In this document: positions 33,312 to 45,565 of the stretch, piece after piece
Layout of the letters: each line of letters starts with the position of its first letter
Numbering within the stretch: position 1 is the first letter of the stretch
Assembly (NCBI GenBank): GCA_019925095.2
Contig: CM034402.1
Location: forward strand, 13,341,501 to 13,405,500
Length of the DNA stretch: 64,000 nucleotides
Source: Dendrolimus kikuchii
Lineage: Eukaryota > Arthropoda > Insecta > Lepidoptera > Lasiocampidae
Reading direction: 5' to 3'
Notes under the pieces: model-generated
Database searches by the model: none
Told to the model about the DNA's origin: nothing
The model's input: the letters and a program-made list of their open reading frames with translations, nothing else
Position numbers and translations under genes: made by a program

Positions 33312-35129
33312 ATCAGTTTTTTTCAATTTTTGACTGATTGATTTAAAAATACATATATTTTTGACATTAAAACGTCAAAAAGCGAAAGGAAAATGACTTG
33401 TGAAACCATCTAGTCATGTAGGGTTTAGGAACTTTTCATAATTATGTTTTTCACTGGATGATTGTCATTTGTAATAGTCTTTATTAATCAACAGGGAGCA
33501 TGTACTTGTCATTTTTTTATTATCTCATGTAATACAATGCAATCTGCATATTATATTATTATCAAGATTACCGATCTGGGAAACTCACCATTCGCCGTTG
33601 ACGAGCGTGCCGTGAAACATCGTTGTAAACTCATGGTTTGAATTTCTGCTGGGCAGCATGCACCGTTGACGCAATTTTTCAGATCTATTGTGAATTGTCA
33701 CAATTACGCAGCAAAGGATATAGTCTTCATGAACCAGTTCATCCGCCTTGGAGAAGTATGGCAGCTTGCGCGTTTTCTTGAGATGGAAAATGGCGGATCT
33801 ATAAGTAGAACGTTTACGGGGTGTAGGTTTTATTATTATGTACGACATATGAAGAGTAGATTTATACCTTATATTGTACGATAATTTTGCCCGTCGTGCT
33901 AGTGGCTGTGCGATGTGAAAATAGTAAAATGCAACATAGTTGCACAACTTTATATTGGAACGAGTTAAATTTTAATTGGGTCTATACTAATTAAATGAGT
34001 TTTGTTAATAATATAATTAATTGTGTAGTAGCAATTTTTAGCGTGCTGAAATGTGAATTCAACGCGAATAGAGTGTTATGCGGTTCAGACCATTTGCATT
34101 AAAGTTTAAAATTACTTACTTTAATGTTACAGTATTATAATAGGAACTTGAAAATTTTATTTGGGCATTAACTGTTTTTTTTAATCCTTTATGTTTTTTT
34201 CAAAGAAAATCCAATAGACTCACTAAGCATTAGAAGGTTTTATATTTGAAATGTTTACTGCGATGGTCGTACTATTTTCCGTTTTAGTCTTAATTTTACT
34301 AAAGGTCACTTGAGAATGATCTGTAATTAGCTTTTGCCCGCGGCTTTGCTCGCTTAATTACTATTAAACTTAATTTTTAACTGATGTTGCAAAGGTCCAT
34401 AGGCGACAGTAACCGCTTTCAAAACAGTACTTATTCTAGATTAAAGGTACAATGTCATTTTCTATACCCTTGATTACGTGCAAATTTTCGTGACTATCTG
34501 TTAAGGCGTGAAAACGTCACAAACCCACATTCCCTTTTTTAATATTAGTTAGGATGTGATTGGCTTCATATGAGTGGTAGTAAAAATGATTTACTCTAAC
34601 AGATCTGGGCTAGATTATGCTGTATATGCATTTGGCTTAAAAGGTCATTGCCCTATAGCGTGCTTGGGAAGTGTTAACAGCGGGGCGTGCCTGCGCTATC
34701 TAGTATCTCTCGCACCGCAATTGCACTTGTCAGCCAAGCTCTGCGTTGCCTTAGCGCTTCCTTGCCGCGCCCTACTACGCTATACTACATTAATGCTGCT
34801 GCATTAAAATGGTATCGCTAAGTGCCCGACACTATTGTTTAGTACTCTTACATTCTGTTAATTGCTTACATACTAGGTGTTTTAAGGTGCTTGTGTTTTC
34901 TAGTATGAATTATTTTAGTCCGATTTACTTTAACGATTTGTTGCGAATTGATAATAATATTAATTTACATAATTTTTGTTGTTGTTGCTTAAATCAAAAT
35001 AAATGTAACTGAATCTAAATGTGAATCTGGGTTTGAAACCTGACTTCTACCAAGCACTTTTAAGACAGTTTTAATGGCAACGTGTATATTTGTAAAGTAA
35101 TTAATAGCCGACTGTAAGAAAAAATATCA
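33312..35129. other. no gene or named element seen
   Basis: A block at 33398-33435 is weakly like the start of the LTR at 8107. A diverged family R piece is at 34389-34425 ('gcaaaggtccataggcgac'). A short frame at 34574-34807 (+) has no domain. Confidence 0.45.
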
Positions 35130-35240
35130 CAAACCACGAGTGAACAGATATCTACTGGGTAAGTGTGTTCCATTCTAGAGCTCGTCATCATTTAACATCA
35201 GGCGAGATAGTGGTCAAACACTAGTCTATACAAACGGAAA
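35130..35240 (+). repeat. LINE 3'-tail fragment (family H)
   Basis: 'aacatcaggcgagatagtgg' followed by 'tcaaacactagtctataca' and an A-rich end; the second copy is at 2063-2222. Confidence 0.45.
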
Positions 35241-35363
35241 AAAATTGATGTAACCGATTGGACAAGTATGGTGATTAAAGCATCCGTTTTCTCTGAATCA
35301 GAAAACAGTTGTAACATGTATACATATAAACTTATGTTATATCGCTTAATACACGTATTTTTG

Positions 35364-35732
35364 TTTTATAAAATTCTTAACATGTAACATGTGTCTGTAC
35401 ATTGAAGCTATTTAAGAAAAATAACTAGAATAGACTATATAAACTACGGAGAACACGATGTTTTTTTTAGATTTCTTGTCTGTTTGTTCAGAAATCACGT
35501 AGAAAATACTGGACAGATTTTGATGCGGTTTTCACTGATCGACAATTAATTATGAGATTTAAATTTTGCGCTACTCTTTGCCCTGGAATCTGGCTAGATA
35601 AAAAAAAAACTGAAATTGTTCGAGTGCATAAAAATTACCATATTCCGACACAGTTTTCACTAAAACGATAGACAGCTTACATTATTTTCAATTTCAAATC
35701 AAGCTTGGGCGAACTCGCGGGCATATCCTATT
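35364..35732 (+). mobile_element. non-autonomous Helitron, family B
   Basis: Carries 'cattgaagctatttaagaaa', 'gattttgatgcggttttcac' and 'ctcgcgggcatatccTATT', with a changed CTAGT terminus and internal deletions compared with 61426-61852. Confidence 0.7.
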
Positions 35733-36019
35733 ATCATAATATGCTAGATTTAAAACTTTAAAATAGTATATTAGTAAATAGTCTTGGAACAATGGAGTCG
35801 TTATTACTATGCATGTTGTTCTCCATCGTGTTTTAATATGAATTCATACATAATAATTAGACAGTCAATCACGCATCACATCCTTATTCAAACAATTGTG
35901 GTTTCCGAGAAAGCTTCACGCATAATAATCAGCATCACTTTCGAGGAAAAATATTAGTTACCATCTGAAAAGCTAGGAGTTTATCGGTGCCATCTATATT
36001 CTATAGGTATATTTTAAAA

Positions 36020-36148
36020 GTTTATTGCCAACAGCTGGTGAATAGGTAGACGGCACATCTGATGGAAAGTGGTCACCATCGCCTATAGACGTTTGCAACA
36101 GTATCAAGGACATTATCAACGCGTTGGCGGCGAGAAGAAATTTTATGA
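36020..36148 (-). repeat. LINE 3'-tail fragment (family R)
   Basis: Minus strand: 'cgccaacgcgttgataatg', 'gcgatggtgaccactttcca', 'tcagatgtgccgtctac'. This is the RTE-like tail also present at 53205-53342. Confidence 0.5.
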
Positions 36149-36192
36149 CACCTTTCGGCAGTCTATTTCATTTTATTAATATTTTATACTTA

Positions 36193-36396
36193 ACTAGCTG
36201 TCCCGGCAGACGTTGTCCTGACTTGAAGAAATAATATTAAGAACCCGATTGCAGCGCCACCTGCCGGGCCCAATTGTGAATGTAAACCATTCTCGAATCC
36301 ACATGATCACACACAAAAAATTTCATCGTAATCGGTCCAGCCGTTTAGAAGGAGTTCAGTCACATGCGCACGCACAGAATAATTTTATATATACTC
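36193..36396 (-). mobile_element. non-autonomous Helitron, family C
   Basis: Starts with ACTAG and 'ctgtcccggcagacgttgtc' (complement of the 3' end), then 'cccgattgcagcgccacctg', and an 'agccgtttagaaggagttca' block. The 5' end is around 36396. Confidence 0.65.
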
Positions 36397-36549
36397 GTAA
36401 AGATTTAGCTCTTATTCACTTAAATTAATGTATACATAACAATATTGATTAAACTAAGACATTATAAATTAATAAAATATAAGAAAACTTAACTGACATT
36501 GTAAAACCTACCTATAATTCCCTAAGATTATAAGTAGACTTATGTTGAC

Positions 36550-36815
36550 ACTAGCTGTGCCCGCGACGTCATCTGCTTGGAATTTGAATTTCAAAACCCC
36601 CCGATTTTGAAACATTCTTCATTGGCGCTGCGCTCCTATTGGTCTTAGCGTGATGATATATAGCCTTCCTTGATAAATGGGCTATGTAACACTGAAAGAA
36701 TTTTTCAAATCAGACCAGTAGTTCCTGAGATTAGCGCGTTCAATCAAACAAACAAACAAACTCTTCAGCTTTATATAAACTTATACTTATACTAATTATA
36801 TAATTAGTATAAGAT
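36550..36815 (-). mobile_element. non-autonomous Helitron
   Basis: Starts ACTAGCTGTGCCCGCGAC (complement of a CTAGT end) and carries 'ttgggctat'-type and 'caaacaaacaaactcttcag' blocks, with an AT-rich 5' end near 36800. Confidence 0.6.
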
Positions 36816-37166
36816 TCTGAAAGTTAAGAATTTTAATAATTTTGTCATCGTATCATAGAGCAGTTTTATTCTTACCTGGATAGTCTATTGATGTTTTGTC
36901 ATGGAACAAGACATGGAACATGGGTTTAAAGAACTTTATACTCAAAAGAACATTACAGTTCACTTATATGAAATACAAAATTTATATTCTAACACAAGTC
37001 CTATAAATCTAAGAGCTAGTAGACATAGATAAAAAAATAATAACAATAAATAGGTGAGTAGAGAAATATAATAATTAGACTTTCTGAGTAGTCTCCTGTA
37101 AATAACTGTTTTTTTTAAAATATAAAATTTCAGAAATATCATTTTTCAATTTCCTTTTATAGGAAT

Positions 37167-38036
37167 TTATATTTTTACTTCATTTGGTAATTTATTATAA
37201 ATATTGGCTCCTTCGTATAAAATATTTCTTTTGCCGTATTTTTCTGTTCTAGGAGCTCGAATAATAATTTTATTAGTATATCTTAAATTGTATTTAAATT
37301 TTTTATGAGTGAACTGAATGTTTGTTTGTATGATATTTTCTATGATTTTTTTTACTAAAATGCACGTATTATATTTATATAGTTGATGTAGATTTAAGAT
37401 TTTAGTTTCTTCGTATATAGTTTTGGTCGGCGTAAAGAAATTGTATTTATATAGGGTTTTGATTAATCTGTTTTGTGTTGTTTGTAAGGTTTTTAAATTC
37501 GTTCTTGAAGCTGCTCCCCAAATTTCGATAAGATATTCTAAATGTGGCTTCGCTAATGCATTGTATATTGTATTTCTAATTTTATGTGGTATACAGTTTC
37601 TTGTTTTGCGTAGTGCTCCAGATAATGAGGATAACTTTGATCTAATGTGTTCAATATGAGATATCCAGGTTAATTTATCGTCTAGTAACAATCCGAGGTA
37701 TCTTTCTTGATTTGACTTTTGAATAGGAATATTATTAATTAGTGGAGGCGCGAATTTAGGGAGTTTCTTATTTTTCACTGTAAATATCACGTACGATGTC
37801 TTTTTTGTATTAATTGTGAGTAGGTTATGCAAAAACCATTCATTTAATAAGATTAGATCATTTTGAACTTCAGCTACTATCTCATTTATAGAAGTACCAA
37901 AGTAAAACATAATCAACTCGTCAGCATATAATGTGAGATATGTTTTCAGACCTATTTGGTTAATATTGTTAATGTAAATAAGGAAAAATAGAGGACCCAA
38001 TATTGATCCTTGCGAGATTCCCGTGAAATTTTGCAA
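37167..38036 (-). pseudogene. LINE RT palm and thumb fragment
   Basis: 289-residue open frame with 'GISQGSILGPLFFLIYINNI' and 'YADELIMFY' where the catalytic YADD is expected, so the second Asp is now Glu. The thumb has 'ERYLGLLLDDKLTWISHI' and 'NALAKPHLEYLIEIWG'. The frame is long, but the upstream half of the RT is broken, so this is not a functional enzyme. Confidence 0.8.
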
Positions 38037-38444
38037 GGAGTACTTTCAAAATCTCCTAATGTTACTACTTGTATTCTATTAGTAAGGTACGATTTTAGTT
38101 AAACATAAGCTAAACCATTAATACCTAAGTTTGTAAGTTTCTCTAATAGTTTTTCATGGCTGACGGTATCAAACGCTTTTTTAAGATCAATAAAAATTGC
38201 TAAACTAATGTTTTTTTCGTCAATATTAGACTTAATTTTAGTTACCAAATCAATACTAGCTGAAAAAGTATTTGATTTTTGTCGGAATCCATATTGTTGG
38301 TGTATTAAAAAAAATCATTCAAGTAATCATTTTGCCTTATAAAAATAATTTTTTCAAGAATTTTGCTGATGACAGGGAGTACCGATATGGGTCTATAATT
38401 ACCGGGGTCGGATTTGCTACCTGATTTATAGGGGTAACTTTCGC

Positions 38445-38672
38445 TTATTTAAGACTATCAGGGAAAACTCCAAGTTCAAAATATTTATTTATACAACTTT
38501 GTAGAGGAAGACTAATTATATTTTTTATGCATTTGATTGATTTTACACTGATTCCGTCAAAACAAGTACTGCTATTAGGGTTAAGATTATTAATAATAGT
38601 AATTATTTCTTCCGTGGTACATGATTTCAATTTTTCAAGTGTAATGTCATGACAATAATTACTTCCATACAT
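38445..38672 (-). pseudogene. LINE RT, N-terminal fingers fragment
   Basis: Encodes 'SSTCFDGISVKSIKCI' (usual SPGxDGI) and 'SCINKYFELGVFPDSLK', the first conserved RT region. It continues in another frame with 'NYRPISVLPVISKILEKIIF'. Confidence 0.75.
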
Positions 38673-39040
38673 TAAAATTGCCTGGGCATTGATGATATTT
38701 ATTTGGTATATTTTGTGCTAAATCTGCACCAATACTTGCGAAAAAACTATTAAAAGTATTGCATATTTCTATGTACTTTTTTTTATTTCAATTGCGTTTA
38801 TTACTAGTTTTGGAGCAGTACTATTTGTTTTTACCTTATTTAGAGCCGTGAGTTCACACATTCTTTTAGGATTTTTGTTGGTTTGCGTGAAAGCATTGAT
38901 ATAGTACTTGTTTTTTACGTTGTTTATTTGTTTTACGGTTTTATTTCTTTTATTAATAAATATAGTTTTTAAGGTTTCGTTTTTATCGTTTTCTTGTCGT
39001 GGATGAAATCAAAGTCATCACTATTTGGTATGAATGTCTA

Positions 39041-40710
39041 TTCCTAGATTTGGTGTTAAGGAAATTATTTATAAACATATAATTATCTGGTCAGCTCATG
39101 TTCAAATTTATATATTTTGTAAATTAATATAAAAATAAAATTCGTTTATTCATAGGTACGATACATAAGATTGGAAAAAGACAACTTTGTGCAGTCCGTC
39201 AGGTACAAAAGTCCCAAACTAGGATTAAACCTGTAACTTTCAGGTGACTAGCAACTTTCGGTTAGCAAAATATAAAATACAATATTACTGTACTAATAGG
39301 GTTCAGATGAATAATTATTATTAATTAATATACTAAAAAACTTCCACATGGAAGGCTAGCTTATGCTAATGTATAATCATAATTTAATAAGTACGTGGGT
39401 GGTGTGAATGAGTGATGTGTAAGGGTGGCGAAGGGAGTTGTCGGGTCTCATTAACGTCGCTCCTTCACAAGACGCCCTTTAATTCTATCAAAGACCTACC
39501 TCGTTTTATTTTATTACTCACCTTTTAAAATATTCGCATTTTAAATCATATTAAAGTCAAAAGGGGAAAATCTAAAACTGCAGCTCGGGAACTATAATAA
39601 TTACCAATATTATACATTTCCTAGCAGAATCATCTCGTTTTAATTAATTTGTTCTTGTATTTGTATATAAGCTACGAAACGGCTCTATGGATCTCAATCA
39701 AAACGCCTGATATGGATAAATATGAAGTAAAGGAATTTTAAAGTAGACGTGTTGCTGAGAAGAGTCATGTCGCTACTTCTCTATGAACAGCGATAACACA
39801 TTGCGAAATAGTGTAAATAGAGTAGGAAGTAGACCTAATTATTAACTTTAATGTGTATGACATTCAAAAAATGTTCTCCAGTGAAAGTTAGTTTGAATAA
39901 ATATTATGAATTTGAATGAAAATTAACGTATTAAAACAGACATTTTATCACTATTTTCTTCGTGTATGTTCCATGTTGAAATTTTCTAGCGTTCGAAAGG
40001 TATTATGAAAGTAGGTTTGGGACTACTGCTGTTATCTAGCTGATATCATGCCCAGCATGTATGTCCAAATCCTGCGTAAACAAAGTCGTAGGCTATAGCT
40101 AATAGCACATTAACGAAATGATAGATATTATTTTAATTGTAAGCTATATTCATACAATAGAGAAGCACGTTTATCAAATGTAAACGGGGTTTAAACCTAA
40201 CAATTAACCCTACCTATTGTAGTAAACATTTACTTATATCTATACTGGTATTGAAATATGTACGAGCACAGAATATTTTATTAAGCGATCAGATTATTGG
40301 CTCGCATAGAAATATATTCAAGGGCACCTAATTTACACGTTACGCGCTTCGATTACAGACGAAGAAAGTTAATGAACTACAACCCACAAGAAGTGGAAGG
40401 TAAATATTAATCAGAATATTCCAGAAACACGCTCTAATGAAGCCGGGGCCGCGCCCGAGGGCATGGCAAACATTTTTAATCCGCGGCGCATCTCATAAAT
40501 TTCAACCCGGGGATAAAGCCGCTATTGTTTTTCTTCACGAAGGAAATAATAGGGTTCAGTAGCCAGTTTCGTAATAATAGAATCTAAAAATCGTCATGTT
40601 CGTCCGTCTGTCTCTCTTTATATGTAGTAGTAGTATCTGTATACATAGTCTGTTTGTTCCGGACGCTACAAGATCTGTAAACACGAAATTTAATAGTAAT
40701 ATGTTATCTA
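39041..40710. other. no gene or named element seen
   Basis: AT-rich. A less AT-rich patch at about 40430-40520 has no recognisable frame. Confidence 0.45.
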
Positions 40711-40945
40711 TACAGGTGAATTTTTCAAGTGGGCCTTTAGGGCCAAATCCTAAACTATACGAAATATCTATAAATACTCAAAGGACTGTCGAAACCGATT
40801 TTAACGACAAGTAAAGTGGTGTCATTAGATTTTTGAAAAATCAATTACCCCCGTCAGAAAGTGCATCTGTTGATTTTGAAAAAAAATAGCTTATAGGAAT
40901 CAATTTCCGTGAAGAAATGTCAAACGACAAATTAAGGGAAAGAGA
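40711..40945 (-). mobile_element. TIR element, family G, partial
   Basis: Starts 'tacaggtgaatttttcaagt' and matches the reverse complement of the right half of 48123-48454 ('gattttaacgacaagtaaag', 'ttgaaaaatcaatta', 'gaaatgtcaaacgacaaatt'). The other end is missing. Confidence 0.6.
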
Positions 40946-42547
40946 TGAGAGAGATCTACAGTACCTTTCGTTGTGCGCGGACTGTAAAGCACTTACCTAA
41001 TTTATTTGACTATATTTTTGCCAAAGGACAAAAATGGTGAACGTTCGTCGCCTTTACGGAACTCTTCAATTCGCGTTATACACATAGACACTTGCCTGAT
41101 TTATTTTTTGCTAAATTTGCAACGCTCTGTTGCGGCGTGATGCCAGCCGGTTTTAGGGCGACAGTTTGCCGGCTCTCTTCTTTATTGTCCTCTTTCATCG
41201 CAATTGACGAGGCGTTTAGTTACCTTGGGACATCTTGTTAGAAATATTGCCCCGCGTCTTTCTTGTTATTTGCCTGTTTGTTTAGCTTGAGCGGACTTTA
41301 TGATATTCCTTCGCTCGAACTATCCTTAATTGAAGGAGAATATTTCAAGTGTAATGAAATATGAGCGAAATTAATATTTCAGGTGCTCAGGCAAGTTCGA
41401 ACTTTACCAATAATTTTGATTTATTAGAGTCTCACTATTCCTCATATCTACTCAAAGTTTTCCTATTTAAACAATTACTTAGTCTTGAACTAGTTTCATG
41501 AGCAGTTCTTATATGATTTGTTTTGTTGCTATGCAATGGTTGCTTATTAATTTCAAAATTAAGAGAACTCTTAAGAATTTTTTAAATGTTTAGTTTTGTA
41601 TGTTTAATTCTGAAACCGATCTCATAACAGATTAAAGAATTTTTACACCTATGTGTGTAATAATATTAAAAATATAAATTCATAGTTTTAAGAGTGATTT
41701 ATAAGTTATTCATAATTCAAAAGTTTTTACTGAAACTAAATTCCACTAGAGATTTTTTTTAAATTCTACATTATTAAAATTTAAGTCTACTTCCTACTTT
41801 TCTACCGCTTTGCAACAACAATATGTTCATTTTAATCTGACGTTTTGACAACTTTTTCAGTAACTGTTTAATTGTTATCGAATTCCAACCATTAATGCTG
41901 ATATTGGACAGAAGAACTAAATTTAATTAATTTGGTTGAAAGGCACAGAACTAAAAGGACACGATAGAATTTCATGATATTTAATGATTTACCTTTATGC
42001 TTACATGGATCACTTTCATTGATTCACCCGAATTGAGAAACAGGAATGAACCATCTAATATTGGTTTTAAATGTGTTTTTAATTCATATCAATATGCCCT
42101 ATTCAGAAAGCCTTTCCTAAACTACTTTTGTACGTCCACTTCTGTTTCCTGACATTTTCGTGCATTAACCGTGAGCAAACTAGCGGCGAAATTTCTTTTG
42201 TATCGACAACGTGGGTGACCAGAATTCCCCTTTTTCACGATAACAATCAGTCCCACCTCGTGGCCATTAGGGGTCACCCGATGGTAAGATAGGGGCCAAT
42301 TTATGCACTGCAAACCAAAGAGCTTCGTTGTATTTAGTTTTTATAGGTCGAGATTTTTATCTAGTGCAAAATGGTTCATTCGGACATTGTAAGCTTAGTT
42401 TGCGTTTTCTATGTAAGTACGAGTTTCATGTAAAATCAAAATAACTATGAAATTAACTAGGTGGTGCATTTTCAATTAAATACCAATAATAATGTTTAAG
42501 CAATAATACACATTGCTAAATATAATTAATACAATCTTATTTAAATA
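40946..42547. other. no gene or named element seen
   Basis: Nothing recognised. Short frames such as 42122-42313 (-) lack domains. Confidence 0.45.
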
Positions 42548-42856
42548 AAAATCTCGTGTCACGGTGATGTCCGGGATAAACTCCGAAGCTACTAAAGCGA
42601 TCTTGATAAATTTTGTAACTATGTGTAATTTGGTCCAACATAAGAGATAAAAGATGTTTTTATCTCGATTTTACTATTTTATTTTATCTCCATTATAAAA
42701 TTCAATTGTTAGTGTGTATGTCACTGAACTCCTTCTGAAATCCTAGACTGATCTTGATGATTGTATGTGTGTTCTGGGCTCTAGAACCCAGTAGGTGATG
42801 CTGCAATCGGGTTTTAAATTTTTTCACACATGACAACGTCTGCCGGGACCGCTAGT
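42548..42856 (+). mobile_element. non-autonomous Helitron, family C
   Basis: 5' block 'aatctcgtgtcacggtgatg' and 3' end 'aacgtctgccgggaccgCTAGT'. Contains 'aactccttctgaaatcc' and 'tgctgcaatcgggttttaaa', shared with 36193-36396. Confidence 0.65.
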
Positions 42857-43048
42857 TTATGTATAATTTTCAAATTACAAAACTAATAACGAAGTAACTT
42901 TTTTAACACTTATGAAGACAATAACTTCTCACCTATTAACGAAAATAAGAAAGCGATTGAGGTACATTATTGTGCTTTTTAATACTTGTCTTACGACATA
43001 TCGCGAGTGTGGCATAACACAGTGTTTTTATTAAATTCTTTATTATTA

Positions 43049-43257
43049 TCTACTAATATTATAAAGAGATATAGTTAATGGGTTTGTGAGTATGTGACGT
43101 TGTAGGGAGTAAATCTCTGGATCTACTAAACCAATTTTAAAAATTATTTTACTGTTCGAAAGCTACGTTAACAGGGAGTGTCATAGGCTATATAACATGG
43201 CGCTATATACCACGGGAACGGGACAGAGCGCGGGTGAAACCGCGCCGGGTCGCTAGT
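43049..43257 (+). mobile_element. non-autonomous Helitron, Lep1-like
   Basis: Starts TCTACTAATATTATAAAG and ends 'gcgggtgaaaccgcgccggg' then tcgCTAGT. 209 bp. It has the classic two ends of the short Helitrons described in Lepidoptera. Confidence 0.75.
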
Positions 43258-43349
43258 AATCAATATATTAATTTCTTACAAGTACTAACATCACCTAAAA
43301 CAATAAAAAACTGAAAATAAAACTACTATATATATTATACATATTTTCA

Positions 43350-43700
43350 AATGAACATTTATTCCAGGTCACGGTCGGTCGTTGGCGTTCCCAAAATGTT
43401 GACCATATTTTCATGCTGTATAGCAATGCTAATGCGTTGCCCAAAGTATTGGTCAGCTTTTTGGTCACGCGAGACTTCTTTAAAGCGTATTGAATTGTCT
43501 CGATAGAGTTGATAAGTCTCGCGTCCCCACGGCCATCCTCCAGATGTATCCATTATCAATGGATGCACATTTGCGGCGTTTCAGGGTCTCTTGTTTGTAA
43601 AAGCACCTCCGGTAGTCACAGCAGTATCAGGAAAGTGCTAAGCCGCCAATGTTGGTTGAGAAACACGCGTTGCATCCCAATCAAGGAGCGCCCCATCTTA
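43350..43700 (-). pseudogene. retrotransposon polyprotein C-terminal remnant
   Basis: On the minus strand a stop-containing frame gives 'WDATRVSQPTLAA', then 'HPLIMDTSGGWPWGRETYQ' and 'YFGQRISIAIQHENMVNILG'. I recognise this arrangement (WDAT..., ETxG, QRIS.AIQ..N....LGT) as the C-terminus of certain RT-encoding elements. The clade is not determined. Confidence 0.5.
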
Positions 43701-44951
43701 CAAGGCTAATAACATTACATAATTCTTTATTTCCTCTTTAAGTACACTATGAAACTTAAAACTAGTAAATAATAATAATAAGCTAATAATATAATAGCAC
43801 CCTAAAATATTTTTATCTCTTCAGTTATATCTATAGCGTCCACCCCTATTTTTTTGAGTTTACTACACCATTGCGTAGTAGCAGTAGAATATAACTTTTT
43901 GTATAGTTTCTTTTAAGCATACCCATTACTACTAGAAAAAATACTGTCAGCTTAACGCTAGATCATAGTAATTTGCTTATATTATATTTTAACTGTTTTT
44001 GTACGCCAATGTTAGAAAAATGTAATGTTTTATATTGTAACTGTATATATTAGCTAGTGTAAATAATAAACACACTAGAAATATAAGTTAGCCGAAGCTT
44101 GTGAGGTTGTGGGTTCAATTTCCGGTAGGAGAGTGTTTGTATTTACGGACCATTAACTATACAGACAAGTGCCAAATACGGGCTTATTTATACTTCAACC
44201 TATTTTTTGCTAAGTTACAAGTATAGGAAAACAAAGTGACCAGGTAGTGTGATCTATGTAGCTTTGGAAGTCCACTATTATAAGAGTTCTAAGTTTCAAT
44301 GGTCACTTGTGTCGATAACAGATGATTTTAACTATATTGTGGCTAAGGGGTATTTGATACACTTTAGCCTATGACTGAATAATAAATAATCATGAACATC
44401 TTTTTTTATAGTTTAGTATTCTATCTGAATGAAATATCTATGAATGAAAGTCTATATACTATATATAGGTATACTGTTACGACCTAGACGCCGACAAAAA
44501 CAAATTCACATCTGCATACCTGTAAAAACACATTTTTACTTTTAGTTTACTTTGTGTTTAAAATTTGTGATTACAAAACAGCCCATTGTTGTATTGTAAT
44601 CTTTTATGGCAGTCATTAGCCGTGTGTTACGGATTTAAAGTACAAACTGATTCTAGGAAATTCAGTTCACGCGGCCGGACGGACATATTGCATCTGTGCA
44701 GTATAAAGCAGTGGCCCGATGGAGGGACGAGGCAGTCGAGCGATAACGACGGGCGAAGCAAGATGTGTGCACTACAATCGGGAATCTTTTAGTGACAGAC
44801 TGCGCGTTTTCTGGAATTACGACTTAAGTTGAATTAAGTTTGGACTTGTTGAGTTCGATTATATTTGTACCTGTTTTATGCGTGTTTGTATAGTTCTAAT
44901 AAACTCTATAGTAATTCTAACGGCATTTTAATTCGAGTCCTGCAACTCGAA
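43701..44951. other. no gene; possible LTR-like and SINE-head pieces
   Basis: 44086-44130 has a 'ttgtgggttcaatttccgg' B-box-like piece. 44467-44937 begins TGTTACGACC and holds a TATA-like 'agtataaagcag' and 'aataaactc', reminiscent of an LTR, but no matching right end or target duplication is found. Confidence 0.4.
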
Positions 44952-45160
44952 TCAATACTAATATTACAAAGAGAAAATATTTGTATTTTTATATGTTTGT
45001 AACGAACAAACTCAAAAACTACTGGACCATTTTATTTTTTCATTACATTTCAACATTTTCCCTGGCTGGTAATAGGCTATATTTATTACTAGAAAAAAAT
45101 CGAGATCCCTACTAAAACTACTCAATTCCCACCCGTGCGAAGCCGGGACGGGCTGCTAGA
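44952..45160 (+). mobile_element. non-autonomous Helitron, Lep1-like
   Basis: Starts TCAATACTAATATTACAAAG, contains 'actcaaaaactactggacca' and ends 'gtgcgaagccgggacgggctg' with CTAGA in place of CTAGT. Confidence 0.65.
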
Positions 45161-45565
45161 ATTTAATAAAGTAATAAAATAGGCAGATAAGATATAAAAT
45201 ACTGTGAAATAAATGAATAGTAAAATAGTTAAATGTAAATTCATAACAATGTAGACATAATATAAATCAGTGAAAGAAAAGAAAACCTATCTTAAACCAT
45301 GATGGAGAAGGATTTGAAAAAAATATAGTAATAGAATAATAAATTATCACTTTAAATTTAATTAGACAGAAATTCTTGGGAGCTTGATGATTTTATAGGT
45401 GTATTAACTGGAATTGAATATTTAACCTGAATAAAGATAGCGAGCGCCCACACATAACCATAATTTCTTTTTTTATGTTTTTAAGGATTTTTGTGTTATA
45501 TCCATATAATTATGTATACAGAAAGAATAATATTCTATTAATTGATTGTAAATTTTGAAATATTC
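45161..45565. other. no gene or named element seen
   Basis: AT-rich, nothing recognised. Confidence 0.5.

Larger units (their letters stand above)
36950..39040 (-). mobile_element. decayed LINE (CR1/jockey-superfamily)
   Basis: About 2.1 kb on the minus strand: from about 39040 a degenerate linker, RT blocks from 38672 down to 37167, then a 3' region to about 36950. At least three frame changes and several stops occur between 38445 and 38036. It is distinct from the intron 4 LINE in sequence. Confidence 0.75.

Noticed and set aside
34574..34807. 77-codon open frame with a somewhat GC-rich, Cys/Leu-rich product
   Set aside because: No domain, no splice signals fitting a longer gene, and the composition looks like chance in a less AT-rich patch.
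44467..44937. Possible second solo LTR (TGTTACGACC start, TATA-like box, AATAAA)
   Set aside because: No complementary right terminus and no target duplication found; kept only as a note in the region entry.
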